DNA from: CBDCWT01 sp965223305
GTDB lineage: Bacteria; Planctomycetota; Planctomycetia; Pirellulales; Pirellulaceae
Assembly (NCBI GenBank): GCA_965223305.1
Contig: CBDCWT010000088.1
Span: 496,001 to 560,000, forward strand
Direction of reading: 5' to 3'
Length of the DNA stretch: 64,000 nucleotides
Part shown: positions 25,679-34,900 of the stretch, piece by piece
Position numbering within the stretch: position 1 is the first letter of the stretch
How the letters are laid out: each line of letters opens with the position of its first letter
The notes under the pieces: generated by a model
Told to the model about the DNA's origin: nothing
Seen by the model: the letters and a program-made list of their open reading frames with translations, nothing else
The model's database searches: none
Program-made: the position numbers and the translations under genes

Positions 25679-28600
25679 ATGAGTGATGCCAGGGATAGAC
25701 TCAAGACCATCTTTCATGAGGCTCTTGAGATCGCCTCTCCTCTAGAGAGAGCCGCGTACCTCGATCGGGCATGTGCGTCGGACGCGACCCTGCGCTCACA
25801 AGTTGACCAGCTGCTCGCGTCGTTCGACCGAGCAAGCGGCTCCGTCCACGAGGCCGCTCCGGAGCTCGAAGCAACGGTCGAAATGGCGTCTCAGGTGACA
25901 GACCGCGGTACGACGATCGGACCGTACAAACTGCTCCAGCAAATCGGCGAAGGTGGAATGGGCGTTGTTCACATGGCTGAACAAACCGAGCCGGTAAAGC
26001 GACGTGTCGCAGTGAAGATCATCAAGCTGGGAATGGACACGCAAGATGTGCTGGCGCGCTTTGAGGCAGAGCGACAAGCACTGGCAATGATGGACCATCC
26101 CAACATTGCTAAAGTCCTGGACGCTGGCACGACCGCCACCGGCCGCCCTTACTTTGTGATGGAGCTAGTTAATGGCTTACCAATCACCGACTACTGTGAC
26201 GAACAGCATCTGACAACAGCTGAACGACTGCAACTTTTTACACAAGTCTGTTACGCCGTTCAGCACGCGCATCAGAAGGGCATTATTCACCGAGATCTCA
26301 AACCCAGTAACATCCTGGTGGCCGAATACGATCATGAGGCCGTTCCGAAGGTGATCGACTTCGGAGTCGCCAAAGCAACCAATCAAAGTCTGACAGAGAG
26401 GACGCTGTTCACTCAATTTGGCCAGATCGTGGGAACCATGGAGTACATGAGCCCAGAGCAGGCCAAGCGAAATCAGTTAGACATCGACACAAGGAGTGAC
26501 ATCTATTCGCTCGGCGTCGTCTTGTATGAGCTGCTGACTGGTGAGGCACCGTTTGACAAGGCCAGGTTGCGCTCCGCTGCGATGGATGAGTTGCTCAAGA
26601 TCATTCGCGAGGAGGACCCTCCAAGACCGAGCACGCGGCTCAGTAAGAGTGAAACACTCGCCTCGGTTGCTGCGAAGAGAAAAGTCGAACCGGCGAGGCT
26701 TACCGCGCTTGTTCGCGGCGACCTGGATTGGATTGTGATGAAGACGTTGGAGAAGGACCGCGCTCGCCGATACCAGACCGCGACGGCACTCGCCGCCGAC
26801 ATCGAGAATTTCTTTGCCGATCAGCCTGTGCTTGCCTGCCCTCCTTCAAGCGCTTATCGCCTTCGAAAATTTGTGCGACGCAACAGAGTACCGATGGTGA
26901 CAGCAGGACTAGTGATCGCCTCCCTGTGCATCGGTCTAGCGACGACGACTTGGCAAACGATTGTCGCCCGAAAAGCTAAAGCGCTCGCGGACTCGCGTTC
27001 GACGAAAGTGGACGCCGCGCTTAAGCAGGCCGTGAAGCAGAGGCAACTGGCCGACGAGCGAACGGCTGAGGCAGAAGCGGCAAGACAAGAAGAGGCTCTT
27101 GTTCGCCAGACATTGGAACGCCGCATTTACTGCTCGACGATGCAAAGGGTGCAGAACTCGTGGCAGGGTAGGGCTTTCTTCGTCAACCGGTTGCTGGATT
27201 CGTTGACGCCTGAATTCACCGGGGGGACTGACCTGCGAAACTTCGAGTGGCACTATTGGCATCGCAGATTGAAGCAACCGGTGCAGGTCTTACGTGGGCA
27301 TGTCGGCATCGTGCACGACCTGGCTTACCACCCTGATGGCCGGCACCTAGCCACGGCAGGATTTGATCGCAGCGTTCGTATCTGGCAGGTGGACTCGGGC
27401 ACTGAAGTGCGGGCACTTGAAGGGCATCTCGCCCCGGTTACTACGGTGGCGTTTAGCCCGGACGGTGAACGATTGGTATCGGCCGGATACGACAGGCTCC
27501 TAAAAATCTGGGATTGGAGGGAGCCACGCGAGTTGCGGACCCTGTCGGGCCATCGCCGATCAGTTCACAGCGTTGCGTTTAGTCACGACGGACAGACACT
27601 GGCGTCAGCTAGTTATGACGGAACAGTACGTCTCTGGGATGTGAAGAGTGGTCAGCAACAACGCATCTTGACGAGTCATGCTGGAGAGGCCTGGGGGGTC
27701 GACTTCAGCCCGGACGATCGACTCATAGCATCGGGTCACGCTTCGTCGACAGTCGCGATTTGGCATGTTGAAGACGGCGAACTCTCGGTAACGCTCGATG
27801 GCCACTCGGATGGAGTGACATGTGTCAAATTCAACTCCGACGGCACTCGCTTGGCGACGGCGAGCCACGACCGTGAGGCGCGAGTCTGGGACGTGTCGTC
27901 GAGAGATGAGGTTTTGACGCTCGAAGGGCATGGTAATTGGGTCCAAAGTATCTGCTGGAGCAGCGATGACAAATCACTGCTAACAGCGTCGTGGGATGGC
28001 ACGAGCCGCGTTTGGAGTGCTGATACCGGCGAGGAGCGGCTTTCGCTGCGCGGACATGAGGCGTACGTGCAGAGCGCCGAGTTTAGCCCCGACTTAGAAT
28101 CGATTGCATCCGTCGGCGACGACGGGACGCTGCGGGTATGGAAGAACCAGTCGACTCGAACTTCGTCGACGATGCATATTGCCGCCTCACGTGCTGGCAA
28201 CCCGAACTATCCCTCCTTTTCGGTGAATGGCCGAGTGGTGTTTGTGCCAAGTTACACGGGAACGTTGCGCGGGTGGGATATCCACACAGGAAGGCCTGTC
28301 TGGGAGGCACCCGGAGGTGTGGGATCGGCGGCTAGCTCCGACGGACGTGTCGCCACCGGCGATCAGGATGGCAACGTGCACATCTATGAAGTCGCAAGTG
28401 GCAAGGAGCACCTCGCATTCCTTGCTGAGCCTGGCGGCTTTCAATTCTTGACATTCAGCCCAGACGGCAAACTGCTGCTCACGAATGGAACGCCCTGGGG
28501 TCGGAACAGTCAATCGACGACCGTAAAGATCTGGAACGCCCACACCGGCGCATCGATTGCCGCTCTCAGTGACCAGACTGGCTGGGTCAGCATGGTCGCG

Positions 28601-29050
28601 TTCAGTCCGGACGGCGACCTGATGGCCACTTCGAGTTACGACGATACGGTCAAGATCTGGAACACCTCCAACTGGCAGCTCGAACAGACTTTGCTGGGCC
28701 ACACAGACAACGTAGATGCTGTGGCCTTCAGTCCGTCGGGCCAGTTTGTTGTTTCCGGAGCATATGACGCGACGGCACGCATCTGGGATTGGCGCTCTGG
28801 GCGACAAATTCACGAGCTGCGAGGTCATCGGGGCAATGTGCTACGCGTGGCGTACAGTCCCGATGGACAACGGGTGGCATCCGGTTCGTTTGACGGCGAG
28901 GTGAAGCTCTGGGACGTCGCGACAGGCCAAGAGGTGCTATCACTCTCGTGCGGGCGTGTGACAGGGCTCGTATTTAGCCCAGATGGGAATCACCTCGTGT
29001 CGACGGGCTTCGACGGTATTCACATCTGGAATGCAACGCCTCGCGACTGA
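25679..29050 (+). CDS. Ser/Thr protein kinase with C-terminal WD40 propellers
   Basis: A 1123-residue planctomycete-type kinase. Residues 1-75 are the conserved N-terminal helical region (FHEALEIASPLERAAYL). The kinase domain is about 82-390: IGEGGMGVVHMAEQ, VAVKIIK, HRDLKPSNILVAE, DFGVAKA, GTMEYMSPEQA. A transmembrane helix VTAGLVIASLCIGLATTTW is at about 404, then a coiled coil rich in Ala/Glu/Lys (about 425-480). From about 535 to the end there are about a dozen WD40 blades (ending in VRIWQV, VRLWDV, VKIWNT-type strands), two of them degenerate around 830-870. The cytoplasmic kinase is thus joined to a propeller sensor across the membrane or vice versa. GGAG precedes the ATG. Confidence 0.92.
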   Translation: MSDARDRLKTIFHEALEIASPLERAAYLDRACASDATLRSQVDQLLASFDRASGSVHEAAPELEATVEMASQVTDRGTTIGPYKLLQQIGEGGMGVVHMAEQTEPVKRRVAVKIIKLGMDTQDVLARFEAERQALAMMDHPNIAKVLDAGTTATGRPYFVMELVNGLPITDYCDEQHLTTAERLQLFTQVCYAVQHAHQKGIIHRDLKPSNILVAEYDHEAVPKVIDFGVAKATNQSLTERTLFTQFGQIVGTMEYMSPEQAKRNQLDIDTRSDIYSLGVVLYELLTGEAPFDKARLRSAAMDELLKIIREEDPPRPSTRLSKSETLASVAAKRKVEPARLTALVRGDLDWIVMKTLEKDRARRYQTATALAADIENFFADQPVLACPPSSAYRLRKFVRRNRVPMVTAGLVIASLCIGLATTTWQTIVARKAKALADSRSTKVDAALKQAVKQRQLADERTAEAEAARQEEALVRQTLERRIYCSTMQRVQNSWQGRAFFVNRLLDSLTPEFTGGTDLRNFEWHYWHRRLKQPVQVLRGHVGIVHDLAYHPDGRHLATAGFDRSVRIWQVDSGTEVRALEGHLAPVTTVAFSPDGERLVSAGYDRLLKIWDWREPRELRTLSGHRRSVHSVAFSHDGQTLASASYDGTVRLWDVKSGQQQRILTSHAGEAWGVDFSPDDRLIASGHASSTVAIWHVEDGELSVTLDGHSDGVTCVKFNSDGTRLATASHDREARVWDVSSRDEVLTLEGHGNWVQSICWSSDDKSLLTASWDGTSRVWSADTGEERLSLRGHEAYVQSAEFSPDLESIASVGDDGTLRVWKNQSTRTSSTMHIAASRAGNPNYPSFSVNGRVVFVPSYTGTLRGWDIHTGRPVWEAPGGVGSAASSDGRVATGDQDGNVHIYEVASGKEHLAFLAEPGGFQFLTFSPDGKLLLTNGTPWGRNSQSTTVKIWNAHTGASIAALSDQTGWVSMVAFSPDGDLMATSSYDDTVKIWNTSNWQLEQTLLGHTDNVDAVAFSPSGQFVVSGAYDATARIWDWRSGRQIHELRGHRGNVLRVAYSPDGQRVASGSFDGEVKLWDVATGQEVLSLSCGRVTGLVFSPDGNHLVSTGFDGIHIWNATPRD

Positions 29051-29273
29051 GAAGGTCGTGCAGCTCTTAACTTAGTGCGTGATTCGTCTTTCTTCACTCT
29101 CCGCTCGGGGAGAGTCGGGCCAGAATTTGGCGCACATTTGAGGTCATCCGTCACCAGCCGGGAGGGCGAGGCTCCTGCCGAGCCGGAAGCGCCAGGAACC
29201 GTGGGCTAACTAACGCCCAGCGGCTGATTTGGAGCGTAGCCGAACTCGCCAGAGTTTGGTGGACTGCAACCTG
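29051..29273 (+). repeat. Family B repeat, copy 4 (most complete)
   Basis: Starts GAAGGTCGTGCAGCTCTTAA immediately after the kinase stop, runs through CTCTCCGCTCGGGGAGAG (hairpin), GGGAGGGCGAGGCTCC and GTGGGCTAACTAACGCCC (with a 4 bp stutter), and ends in CGCCAGAGTTTGGTGGACTG. It may terminate the kinase transcript. The 50 bp after it holds nothing. Confidence 0.75.
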
Positions 29274-29324
29274 TTTCGCCGGTGTGCTTGATGTGACTGC
29301 GCCCGCCGACTTGTCTCGACCTTG

Positions 29325-30719
29325 CTATACGAGTTCGCGAAGAGGGACGACCCCTTCCGCGATAGGTGCTTGCGGCCGCCCCCGTAGGTCAAAGAGCCGT
29401 TCGCGCGCGGAGGCATCGAGGAGTCCAAGGTTGTGAAAGAGAGTGGCGAAGACCTCGTGAAACTTCACAGGACGGTCCTTCGGCTCGGCTGCCTGGCGAT
29501 CGGTCGAGCCGATGACCTGGCCGTTTCTCATCCCGCCACCGGCGAGAATCGTAAAGTTCGCTTTCGGCCAGTGATCGCGTCCCGCTCTGTCATTGATCTT
29601 CGGCGTGCGTCCGAACTCTCCCCAGCAGACCACAGAAACATCTTGGTCAAGCCCGCGCTCGTGGAGGTCGCTCACCAGAGCTGTCAACGCTTGATCCAAC
29701 AGCGGGACATCCTGGCGGGCACGGCCAAAGTTATTGCCGTGCCAGTCCCAACGGCTGAAGTTGAGCGTCACGTAGCGAGCGCCTGCCTCGACGAGGCGAC
29801 GAGCCACCAGAAAGTTCGTCGTCACACGAGGAGCCCCGTCCGAGACGAATTTTGCGTTGGCCGGCCCGTAACGCTCGACGACTTTCGGGTCCTCGCTGGA
29901 GATGTCGAGCGCATCGGCAAGCTTCGACGAAGTGAGAATACCCAGTGCCTGCGAACTGAACTCATCGAGAGCGACCATCTTGCCACCCGCATCGGCGTCG
30001 CGTCGAAACTTGTCGAGCGAAGCTCGAAGACGGTCGCGATCTTGAAGCCGATCGAGCGAGACATCTTTGAGCACCATGTCTTGAGCCGATTTGGCCAGCC
30101 CTTTTCCGTCCCTTCCCTTCTTTCCGTCGACGAGCCGGAACGGGCCGTGCGCGAGTCCCAGAAAACCACCGGTTCCCGGATCACCCCAGCGTCTCTCGAT
30201 CGTGGGGTACATCAGCGACATGTGAGGCGGCACCTCTCGCGTCACGGGACCGGCCCAGCGTGAGATCCAGGCCCCGATCGAAGGTCGACCGCCGGCCGGC
30301 GGGCTGTTCTCTCGGCGCGAATACCCAGTCACGCACTGGTACAGATCGTGACTCGGCTGCGAGTCAGCCATGGATCGAATGATCGTGAACTTGTCCATCA
30401 TCCTCGCCAAGCGTGGCATGAGCTCACAAATCTGCACGCCTTCGACGTTGGTGTCGATCGGCTGAAACTCGCCACGGACTCCCGTAGGGGCGTCGGGCTT
30501 CAAATCCACCATGTCCTGGTGCGGCGCGCCGCCTGGGAGGAGGACGTTGATAATCGACTTGTGAGAGGTTCCGATGCCGGAGCGCGCCTCGGCGCGAAGC
30601 GACGCAGCAAGCGACAGGCCGAGCCCGGCTGACGCAAAGGTTCCGATTCGAAGAAAGTCACGACGCGAGATGCCGTCGCAGAAGTTCCCCGACGTTGCGG
30701 GACCAAGGATGGTTAACAT
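29325..30719 (-). CDS. DUF1501 domain protein, Tat-exported
   Basis: A 464-residue protein of the planctomycete DUF1501 family (alkaline-phosphatase/sulfatase fold). Tat signal ISRRDFLRIGTFASAGLGL at residues 17-35. Then HKSIINVLLPGGAPHQDMVD and a GEFQPIDTNVEGVQICELM segment, followed by MADSQPSHDLYQCVTG. Later WDWHGNNFGRARQDVP and VVCWGEFGRTPKINDRAGRD carry conserved metal-ligand-type residues, and GRDHWPKANFTILAGGGM follows. The role is unknown; family members are usually paired with DUF1549/DUF1553 proteins, but here it stands alone and divergent from a sulfatase. GAGGAGG precedes the ATG. Confidence 0.9.
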   Translation of the reverse strand: MLTILGPATSGNFCDGISRRDFLRIGTFASAGLGLSLAASLRAEARSGIGTSHKSIINVLLPGGAPHQDMVDLKPDAPTGVRGEFQPIDTNVEGVQICELMPRLARMMDKFTIIRSMADSQPSHDLYQCVTGYSRRENSPPAGGRPSIGAWISRWAGPVTREVPPHMSLMYPTIERRWGDPGTGGFLGLAHGPFRLVDGKKGRDGKGLAKSAQDMVLKDVSLDRLQDRDRLRASLDKFRRDADAGGKMVALDEFSSQALGILTSSKLADALDISSEDPKVVERYGPANAKFVSDGAPRVTTNFLVARRLVEAGARYVTLNFSRWDWHGNNFGRARQDVPLLDQALTALVSDLHERGLDQDVSVVCWGEFGRTPKINDRAGRDHWPKANFTILAGGGMRNGQVIGSTDRQAAEPKDRPVKFHEVFATLFHNLGLLDASARERLFDLRGRPQAPIAEGVVPLRELV

Positions 30720-31229
30720 GAGGGTCGTGCCTCCTCTGCTCGCTCGAATGCGGACCGTCTTTCGCAGTTACGTCGCCACATCGTCTTTCCTGAACCATTC
30801 CCCCCCGATTGGGAGAGGAACGTGCCTAGAGTCATGGCCGAGCGGAGTCGGCGGATCGAGTGGACGACTGCTTGATCAGCCACTTCCGCCACCTGAGATC
30901 CACGGCCAGTCATCTGCTGCCAGGTGAACTGATACTGACAGTAATTGCAATGCCAATCACCGCTTAAGCTTACCAACAGCCCGCTTTATTTCAAGATTCT
31001 GCCCGGTTGTTCGTCCATTTCTCCCGCGGCATGGGGTGGTCGGACAGGTTTGTGCTGCGATCCGGGACGTTGGCTTGCTCGGGAACGCTCCGAACACGTC
31101 ACCTCCGCGCGCAAGAATCTCGGCTTGAGTGCGGATGTCGCCCCCCTCCACTGTTCCCGCCGGGGATAGCTTGCGAAAGGTCGCTGAGGAGATATCCTTT
31201 GGGAAACACTTGCCTGCAGGAACTCACGA
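30720..31229. other. 510 bp spacer between divergent DUF1501 and sulfatase genes
   Basis: No supported gene. One minus-strand frame (30713-30976) has no ribosome site and no recognisable motif. Promoters for both divergent genes must lie here. No operator-like repeat is obvious. Confidence 0.5.
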
Positions 31230-32651
31230 ATGTCGCGCATCGCTGCGTTTCTTGTGCCCGCACTATTCTGTTTCGTTGGGCCTTCGTCGATGCAGGCCTC
31301 GCCGCCCAATATCCTGCTCATCCTCACCGATGATCTCGGATGGCGGGACCTCAGTTGTTACGGTAGTACATTCTACGAAACACCGAACATCGACCGGCTG
31401 GCGTCCCAGGGTATGCGTTTCACCGACGCCTATGCCGCTGCGGGCGTCTGCTCGCCCACCCGCGCGGCTGTGCTCACGGGCAAAACGCCCGCGCGGCTGC
31501 ATCTGACCGATTTCATTCGCGGTCTGGACTACCCCTACGCCGCCCTGACACCGCCGGACTGGACGCGGTACCTGCCGCACGAAGAAGTCACACTTGCGGA
31601 GATGCTGAAGCAGGTCGGCTACGAGACGTTCTATTTCGGCAAATGGCACCTGGGAGGCGAAGAGCACTTTCCGGTTACACAGGGATTTGACCACAGCATC
31701 GCGGAAACCGAAGCCGGCTACCCAGGGGCGTATTTCTATCCTTGGCCGCAGATCAAGAACATGACGGGCGAAAAGGGCGACTACCTCACCGACCGCTTAA
31801 CCGAGGAGGTGATACGCAGCCTCGAACAGCCCCATGATCGCCCTTTCTTCATGTTCCTGGCGTACTTTACGCCTCACCGTCCAACCCAAGCCAAAGAAGA
31901 ATTCACCCGGAAGTACGAAGCGAAGCTTACCCCGGAACATGCCCAACGCAGTCCAGAGAACGCCGGGATGATCCACAGCTTGGACGAAAATGTCGGACGG
32001 ATCATGCAGTCGCTCGACGACCTGAAACTGGCGGACAACACGCTGTTGATTTTTGCCTCGGACAACGGCGGCAATCACTATGCAGACAGGCCGCAGAAGA
32101 CCAACAACGCCCCTTTGCGGGATGGAAAGGGTGCCGCGTATGAGGGCGCCTATCGTGTGCCTCTCATTATCCGATGGCCCGGGAAGGTCCCGGGAGGAAC
32201 CGAGACCAGCGAGCCAGTTAGCAGCGTCGATTTTTTCCCGACGTTGCAGGCGGTGACCGGGCAGGAACCGACGGCGGAGCAGAAACTTGATGGCGTCGAT
32301 CTCCTCCCTCTACTGACGAATCAACAGCCGCTTGGACGGGAAGCCCTTTATTGGCATTATCCCCACTATCATCACGGAGGAGCATCGCCGCACGGAGTCA
32401 TACGCAAGGGGCAATTCCGACTGATCGAGCACTTCGATGGAACGCAGGCGGAGCTTTACGATATCGAGAACGATATCGGCGAGACCGTGAACCTGGTGTA
32501 TTCCATGCCGGAAAAGGCGAAGGAGTTGTTGAACGGGCTTCGGCAATGGCGACGGGAAGTTGGCGCGCAGATGCCTACCCTCAACCCCAACTATGATCCC
32601 GACCGGGTGCACGAATGGAGATTCTTCCGGCGCAGCAACACTGCCCCATGA
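31230..32651 (+). CDS. Exported arylsulfatase (formylglycine type)
   Basis: A 473-residue sulfatase that hydrolyses sulfate esters, typically of algal polysaccharides. Signal peptide 1-23 (IAAFLVPALFCFVGPSSM then QASP). Metal site start PNILLILTDDLGWRDLSCYG. GVCSPTRAAVLTGKTPAR contains the C-x-P-x-R sequence whose cysteine becomes formylglycine. GKWHLGG, FFMFLAYFTPHRPTQ and LLIFASDNGGNH (second Asp-Asn metal pair) follow. The C-terminal subdomain has LYDIENDIGETVNLV. AGGAA precedes the ATG. It stands next to DUF1501 and, 4 genes back, a DUF5060 glycosidase-like gene, consistent with sulfated polysaccharide breakdown. Confidence 0.93.
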   Translation: MSRIAAFLVPALFCFVGPSSMQASPPNILLILTDDLGWRDLSCYGSTFYETPNIDRLASQGMRFTDAYAAAGVCSPTRAAVLTGKTPARLHLTDFIRGLDYPYAALTPPDWTRYLPHEEVTLAEMLKQVGYETFYFGKWHLGGEEHFPVTQGFDHSIAETEAGYPGAYFYPWPQIKNMTGEKGDYLTDRLTEEVIRSLEQPHDRPFFMFLAYFTPHRPTQAKEEFTRKYEAKLTPEHAQRSPENAGMIHSLDENVGRIMQSLDDLKLADNTLLIFASDNGGNHYADRPQKTNNAPLRDGKGAAYEGAYRVPLIIRWPGKVPGGTETSEPVSSVDFFPTLQAVTGQEPTAEQKLDGVDLLPLLTNQQPLGREALYWHYPHYHHGGASPHGVIRKGQFRLIEHFDGTQAELYDIENDIGETVNLVYSMPEKAKELLNGLRQWRREVGAQMPTLNPNYDPDRVHEWRFFRRSNTAP

Positions 32652-32812
32652 AAGTGGGCTCAAATTCCTCGGTAAAGACACTAACGCCCGCAAGGAAATC
32701 GGCCATGGTGCGTAGGTCGCCCCCGTCTACGCAGAGTCGGTCACGCCGCGGTCTCTCGCCGGAATCGAGATGATCACATTTCGAGACAACCAACGCTGCT
32801 GAGAATCTGCCT

Positions 32813-33595
32813 GTGATTGAAATGGATCACGTCAACTTGGAATCGGTTGCCGAGCGTATGCTTCGCGACTACGACGCCCGGACTCCGGGAACCGTGTTCG
32901 CGGATGGCTTGCGGCTCTCGCTCGACGATGCGTGGCAACTTCAAGACGCGGTGGCTAGTTTGCGTGAGCAACGGGGCGAACGGATTGTCGGCTACAAAGT
33001 CGGGTGCGTTTGTCCGGGAAATCAGGAGCGACACGGACTCTCCCACCCAGTATGGGGGCGGTTATGGTCGACGGAACAGTACACCGATGGTGCGCGGCTT
33101 TCTAAAGAAAATTTCGCCAACGTCGCGATCGAGGGCGAGTTCGCTATCACGCTGAGCCGCAACATTGATCCCGGCAACATCTCGTTAGCGACGATCATTG
33201 AATCTGTCGAACAGGTCTTTCCAGTAGTCGAGTTGCACAACCTATCGTTCCGTGGGGCTGACCCAAGAGGCCACGAGCTGATCGCGAACAACGCCATCCA
33301 TGCGGGTGTTGTTCGTGGGCAAGGATGTGCAAAACCGGACTCATCCACTGAGACCGATCTTTCCATCACCTTCGACGGAAGGATGGTCGATGAGTGGCAC
33401 GGAATCCGATGGCCCAGCGACATTCTCCAGGCTGTGGGCTGGTTGGCAGAGAGGCTGGCTGGGCACGGCCTTCGCTTGCGCCGAGGCGACACGCTCCTGA
33501 CCGGCGCCCTAGGTCCACCGATTCCGGTTTCCAACGTCCACCGTGTGAAGGTTGAATCAAGTCGATTCGGCGCCGTCGATGCATCATTTTCGTGA
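32813..33595 (+). CDS. Fumarylacetoacetate hydrolase-family hydratase (2-keto-4-pentenoate hydratase-like)
   Basis: A 260-residue protein related to MhpD/XylJ hydratases. SLDDAWQLQDAVASLREQ and GERIVGYKVGC are the typical N-terminal part. VWGRLWSTE, then IEGEFAITLSRNIDPGN (acidic metal ligands) and VFPVVELHNLSF follow. Near the end come LAERLAGHGLRLRRGDTLLT and TGALGPPIPV, the conserved substrate-closing segment. It probably hydrates a 2-oxo-4-enoate or decarboxylates an oxo acid. Start is uncertain between GTG 32813 and ATG 32822. No aromatic degradation genes are near. Confidence 0.8.
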   Translation: MIEMDHVNLESVAERMLRDYDARTPGTVFADGLRLSLDDAWQLQDAVASLREQRGERIVGYKVGCVCPGNQERHGLSHPVWGRLWSTEQYTDGARLSKENFANVAIEGEFAITLSRNIDPGNISLATIIESVEQVFPVVELHNLSFRGADPRGHELIANNAIHAGVVRGQGCAKPDSSTETDLSITFDGRMVDEWHGIRWPSDILQAVGWLAERLAGHGLRLRRGDTLLTGALGPPIPVSNVHRVKVESSRFGAVDASFS

Positions 33596-33852
33596 GTACG
33601 CGGGCGCCGACATCCGACAATTGAATAGATGCTCGTTCGGGCCTCCGGTCGGAACTTATGCGCCAAGCGCGCAGGGACCAAATGGCGGCGTACTCCCTAT
33701 TTGGCTGCCCCCCCTTTTGGGGACGAGAGACGGGTCTAATTTTGCCGTGAAGAAATCGAAAACCCGTCCTTTTCCGGAACATCAAGCGCCCCCCGGCTCT
33801 ACCTTCCTGCCAGAGGCCAATCTTGGAGCAACTCATCGCCCGGAAGGGACTC

Positions 33853-34110
33853 CTAACAGCAGACGACGAACTGCTCTGCCCGCTCCAACGTTTGGCGATT
33901 CATGGCGCCAGCGCCTTCAACTGGGTCGACATTTTGACGTATTTCACCGCGGGAATTGATCAGAACCGCAACCTCAGATGAGATTGGAAAGCTCACAAAC
34001 CGAACGTCGCCCTCACTGTCATAGTGCGCGCACACTGGCCAATCTGAAGTAGCGAACGGATTCCCATTCGCAGCATGGATAAACGTCCATTTCCAACTCA
34101 GAAGCCGATC
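33853..34110 (-). pseudogene. C-terminal fragment of a DUF4238-type protein
   Basis: The minus frame ending at 33853 reads WKWTFIHAANGNPFATSDWP, then FVSFPISSEVAVLINSR and a final NRQTLERAEQFVVCC. This is the pattern of the C-terminus of DUF4238 proteins (W-T/I-xx-A, F-x-TSD-x-P, FPIS, AE-x-F-V). Upstream (above about 34110) the frame runs into the antisense of an IS110-like fragment and loses homology. The gene is thus truncated by a rearrangement at the IS110 border. No start is present. Confidence 0.6.
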
Positions 34111-34111
34111 T

Positions 34112-34345
34112 CGAAAGGACACCGCCCAACATGCACAGCAGCTGACGATTTCACTCCGCAATGAAGAGGGCGATGGCCTGCAGGCTCGGCAGGTCTCAAC
34201 GGAGTCGGAGAAGGTCAACACTTTTTTCGAGCGACTCAGGCGCGAGCGACTTCGTAGCGGCGAAACGTTCGTTGCCGTACTGGAAGTGTGTGGCTTCAAC
34301 GATTGGCTGATCCGTACGGCAACCCGAGATCCCTCCCGTTTGTAG
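34112..34345 (+). pseudogene. IS110-family transposase, N-terminal fragment
   Basis: The + frame reads DTAQHAQQLTISLRNEEGD, then QARQVSTESEKVNTFFERL and SGETFVAVLEVCGFNDWLI before TAG at 34343-34345. This matches the first about 70 residues of planctomycete IS110 (DEDD) transposases: the HARQLTISLRDE strand, the QVSTxPEKV segment, and VAVLEVCGFNDWL. The initiator region and the whole catalytic remainder are gone. No terminal repeats or target duplications can be traced. Confidence 0.7.
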
Positions 34346-34900
34346 CGAAACTGGCTGCTGCGAGCTTGTCTGCTACTCAGATGCAATCAGCTGCGCGACA
34401 CCCAGACTGAAGTGCGCCGAGGTTTCGCCGCGTCGAACGATTCCAGCCGCTGCAGGGGTTCGTGCAGCGAACTTAGCCGCTGCGACGCGTCGGCGTTTTA
34501 CGGTGCGTCGTAGCCCATCCCGTTCGCGCTCTGAACGAGACAGAGGCTGTGCCGCGCAGCCCCGCCGACGGCCTCGCTGCTCGGCTGGATGAGTGATAGG
34601 CGGAAACAGCCTATCACACGGCAAGACAGGTGAGAAATGAGTAAGTCACTGCTACAATACGAGTTGCGAGAAATCGAGTGCCTGCGTGTTAGGCTGCAAA
34701 CATGAAGCCTACAAGTGATGAGCTGACCATTCTATAGCCAAGTTTGTTTACGTCTTTCCCAGACAGGAGACTGACGCATGGATGCATCAACACGGGCTCG
34801 GGCGGAGTAGCTAGCAACGGAATTCGCGGGACAAGCCACGACGGCCGAAGAGCTGCAAGAGCTGCTACCGCTGATGATGAAGTCAGGCAGGAGGAAACTT
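34346..34900. other. Decayed region upstream of the ankyrin cluster
   Basis: No intact gene. A short + frame just before the ankyrin gene, with an internal TAG, reads LATEFAGQATTAEELQELLP then LMMKSG, faintly resembling the start of an IS256 (mutator) transposase. A CAGCCTATCAC pair (about 34578-34615) and a repeated TTTGGCC-type motif shared loosely with 44400-44520 are also present. Nothing else is supported. Confidence 0.4.

Noticed and set aside
30713..30976. Minus-strand 87-codon frame upstream of the DUF1501 gene
   Set aside because: Overlaps the ribosome site and start of DUF1501 and has no recognisable pattern.
33552..33959. A 135-codon plus frame after the FAH-family gene
   Set aside because: Overlaps the end of the hydratase gene and the DUF4238 fragment in another frame; Pro/Arg-rich with no motif.
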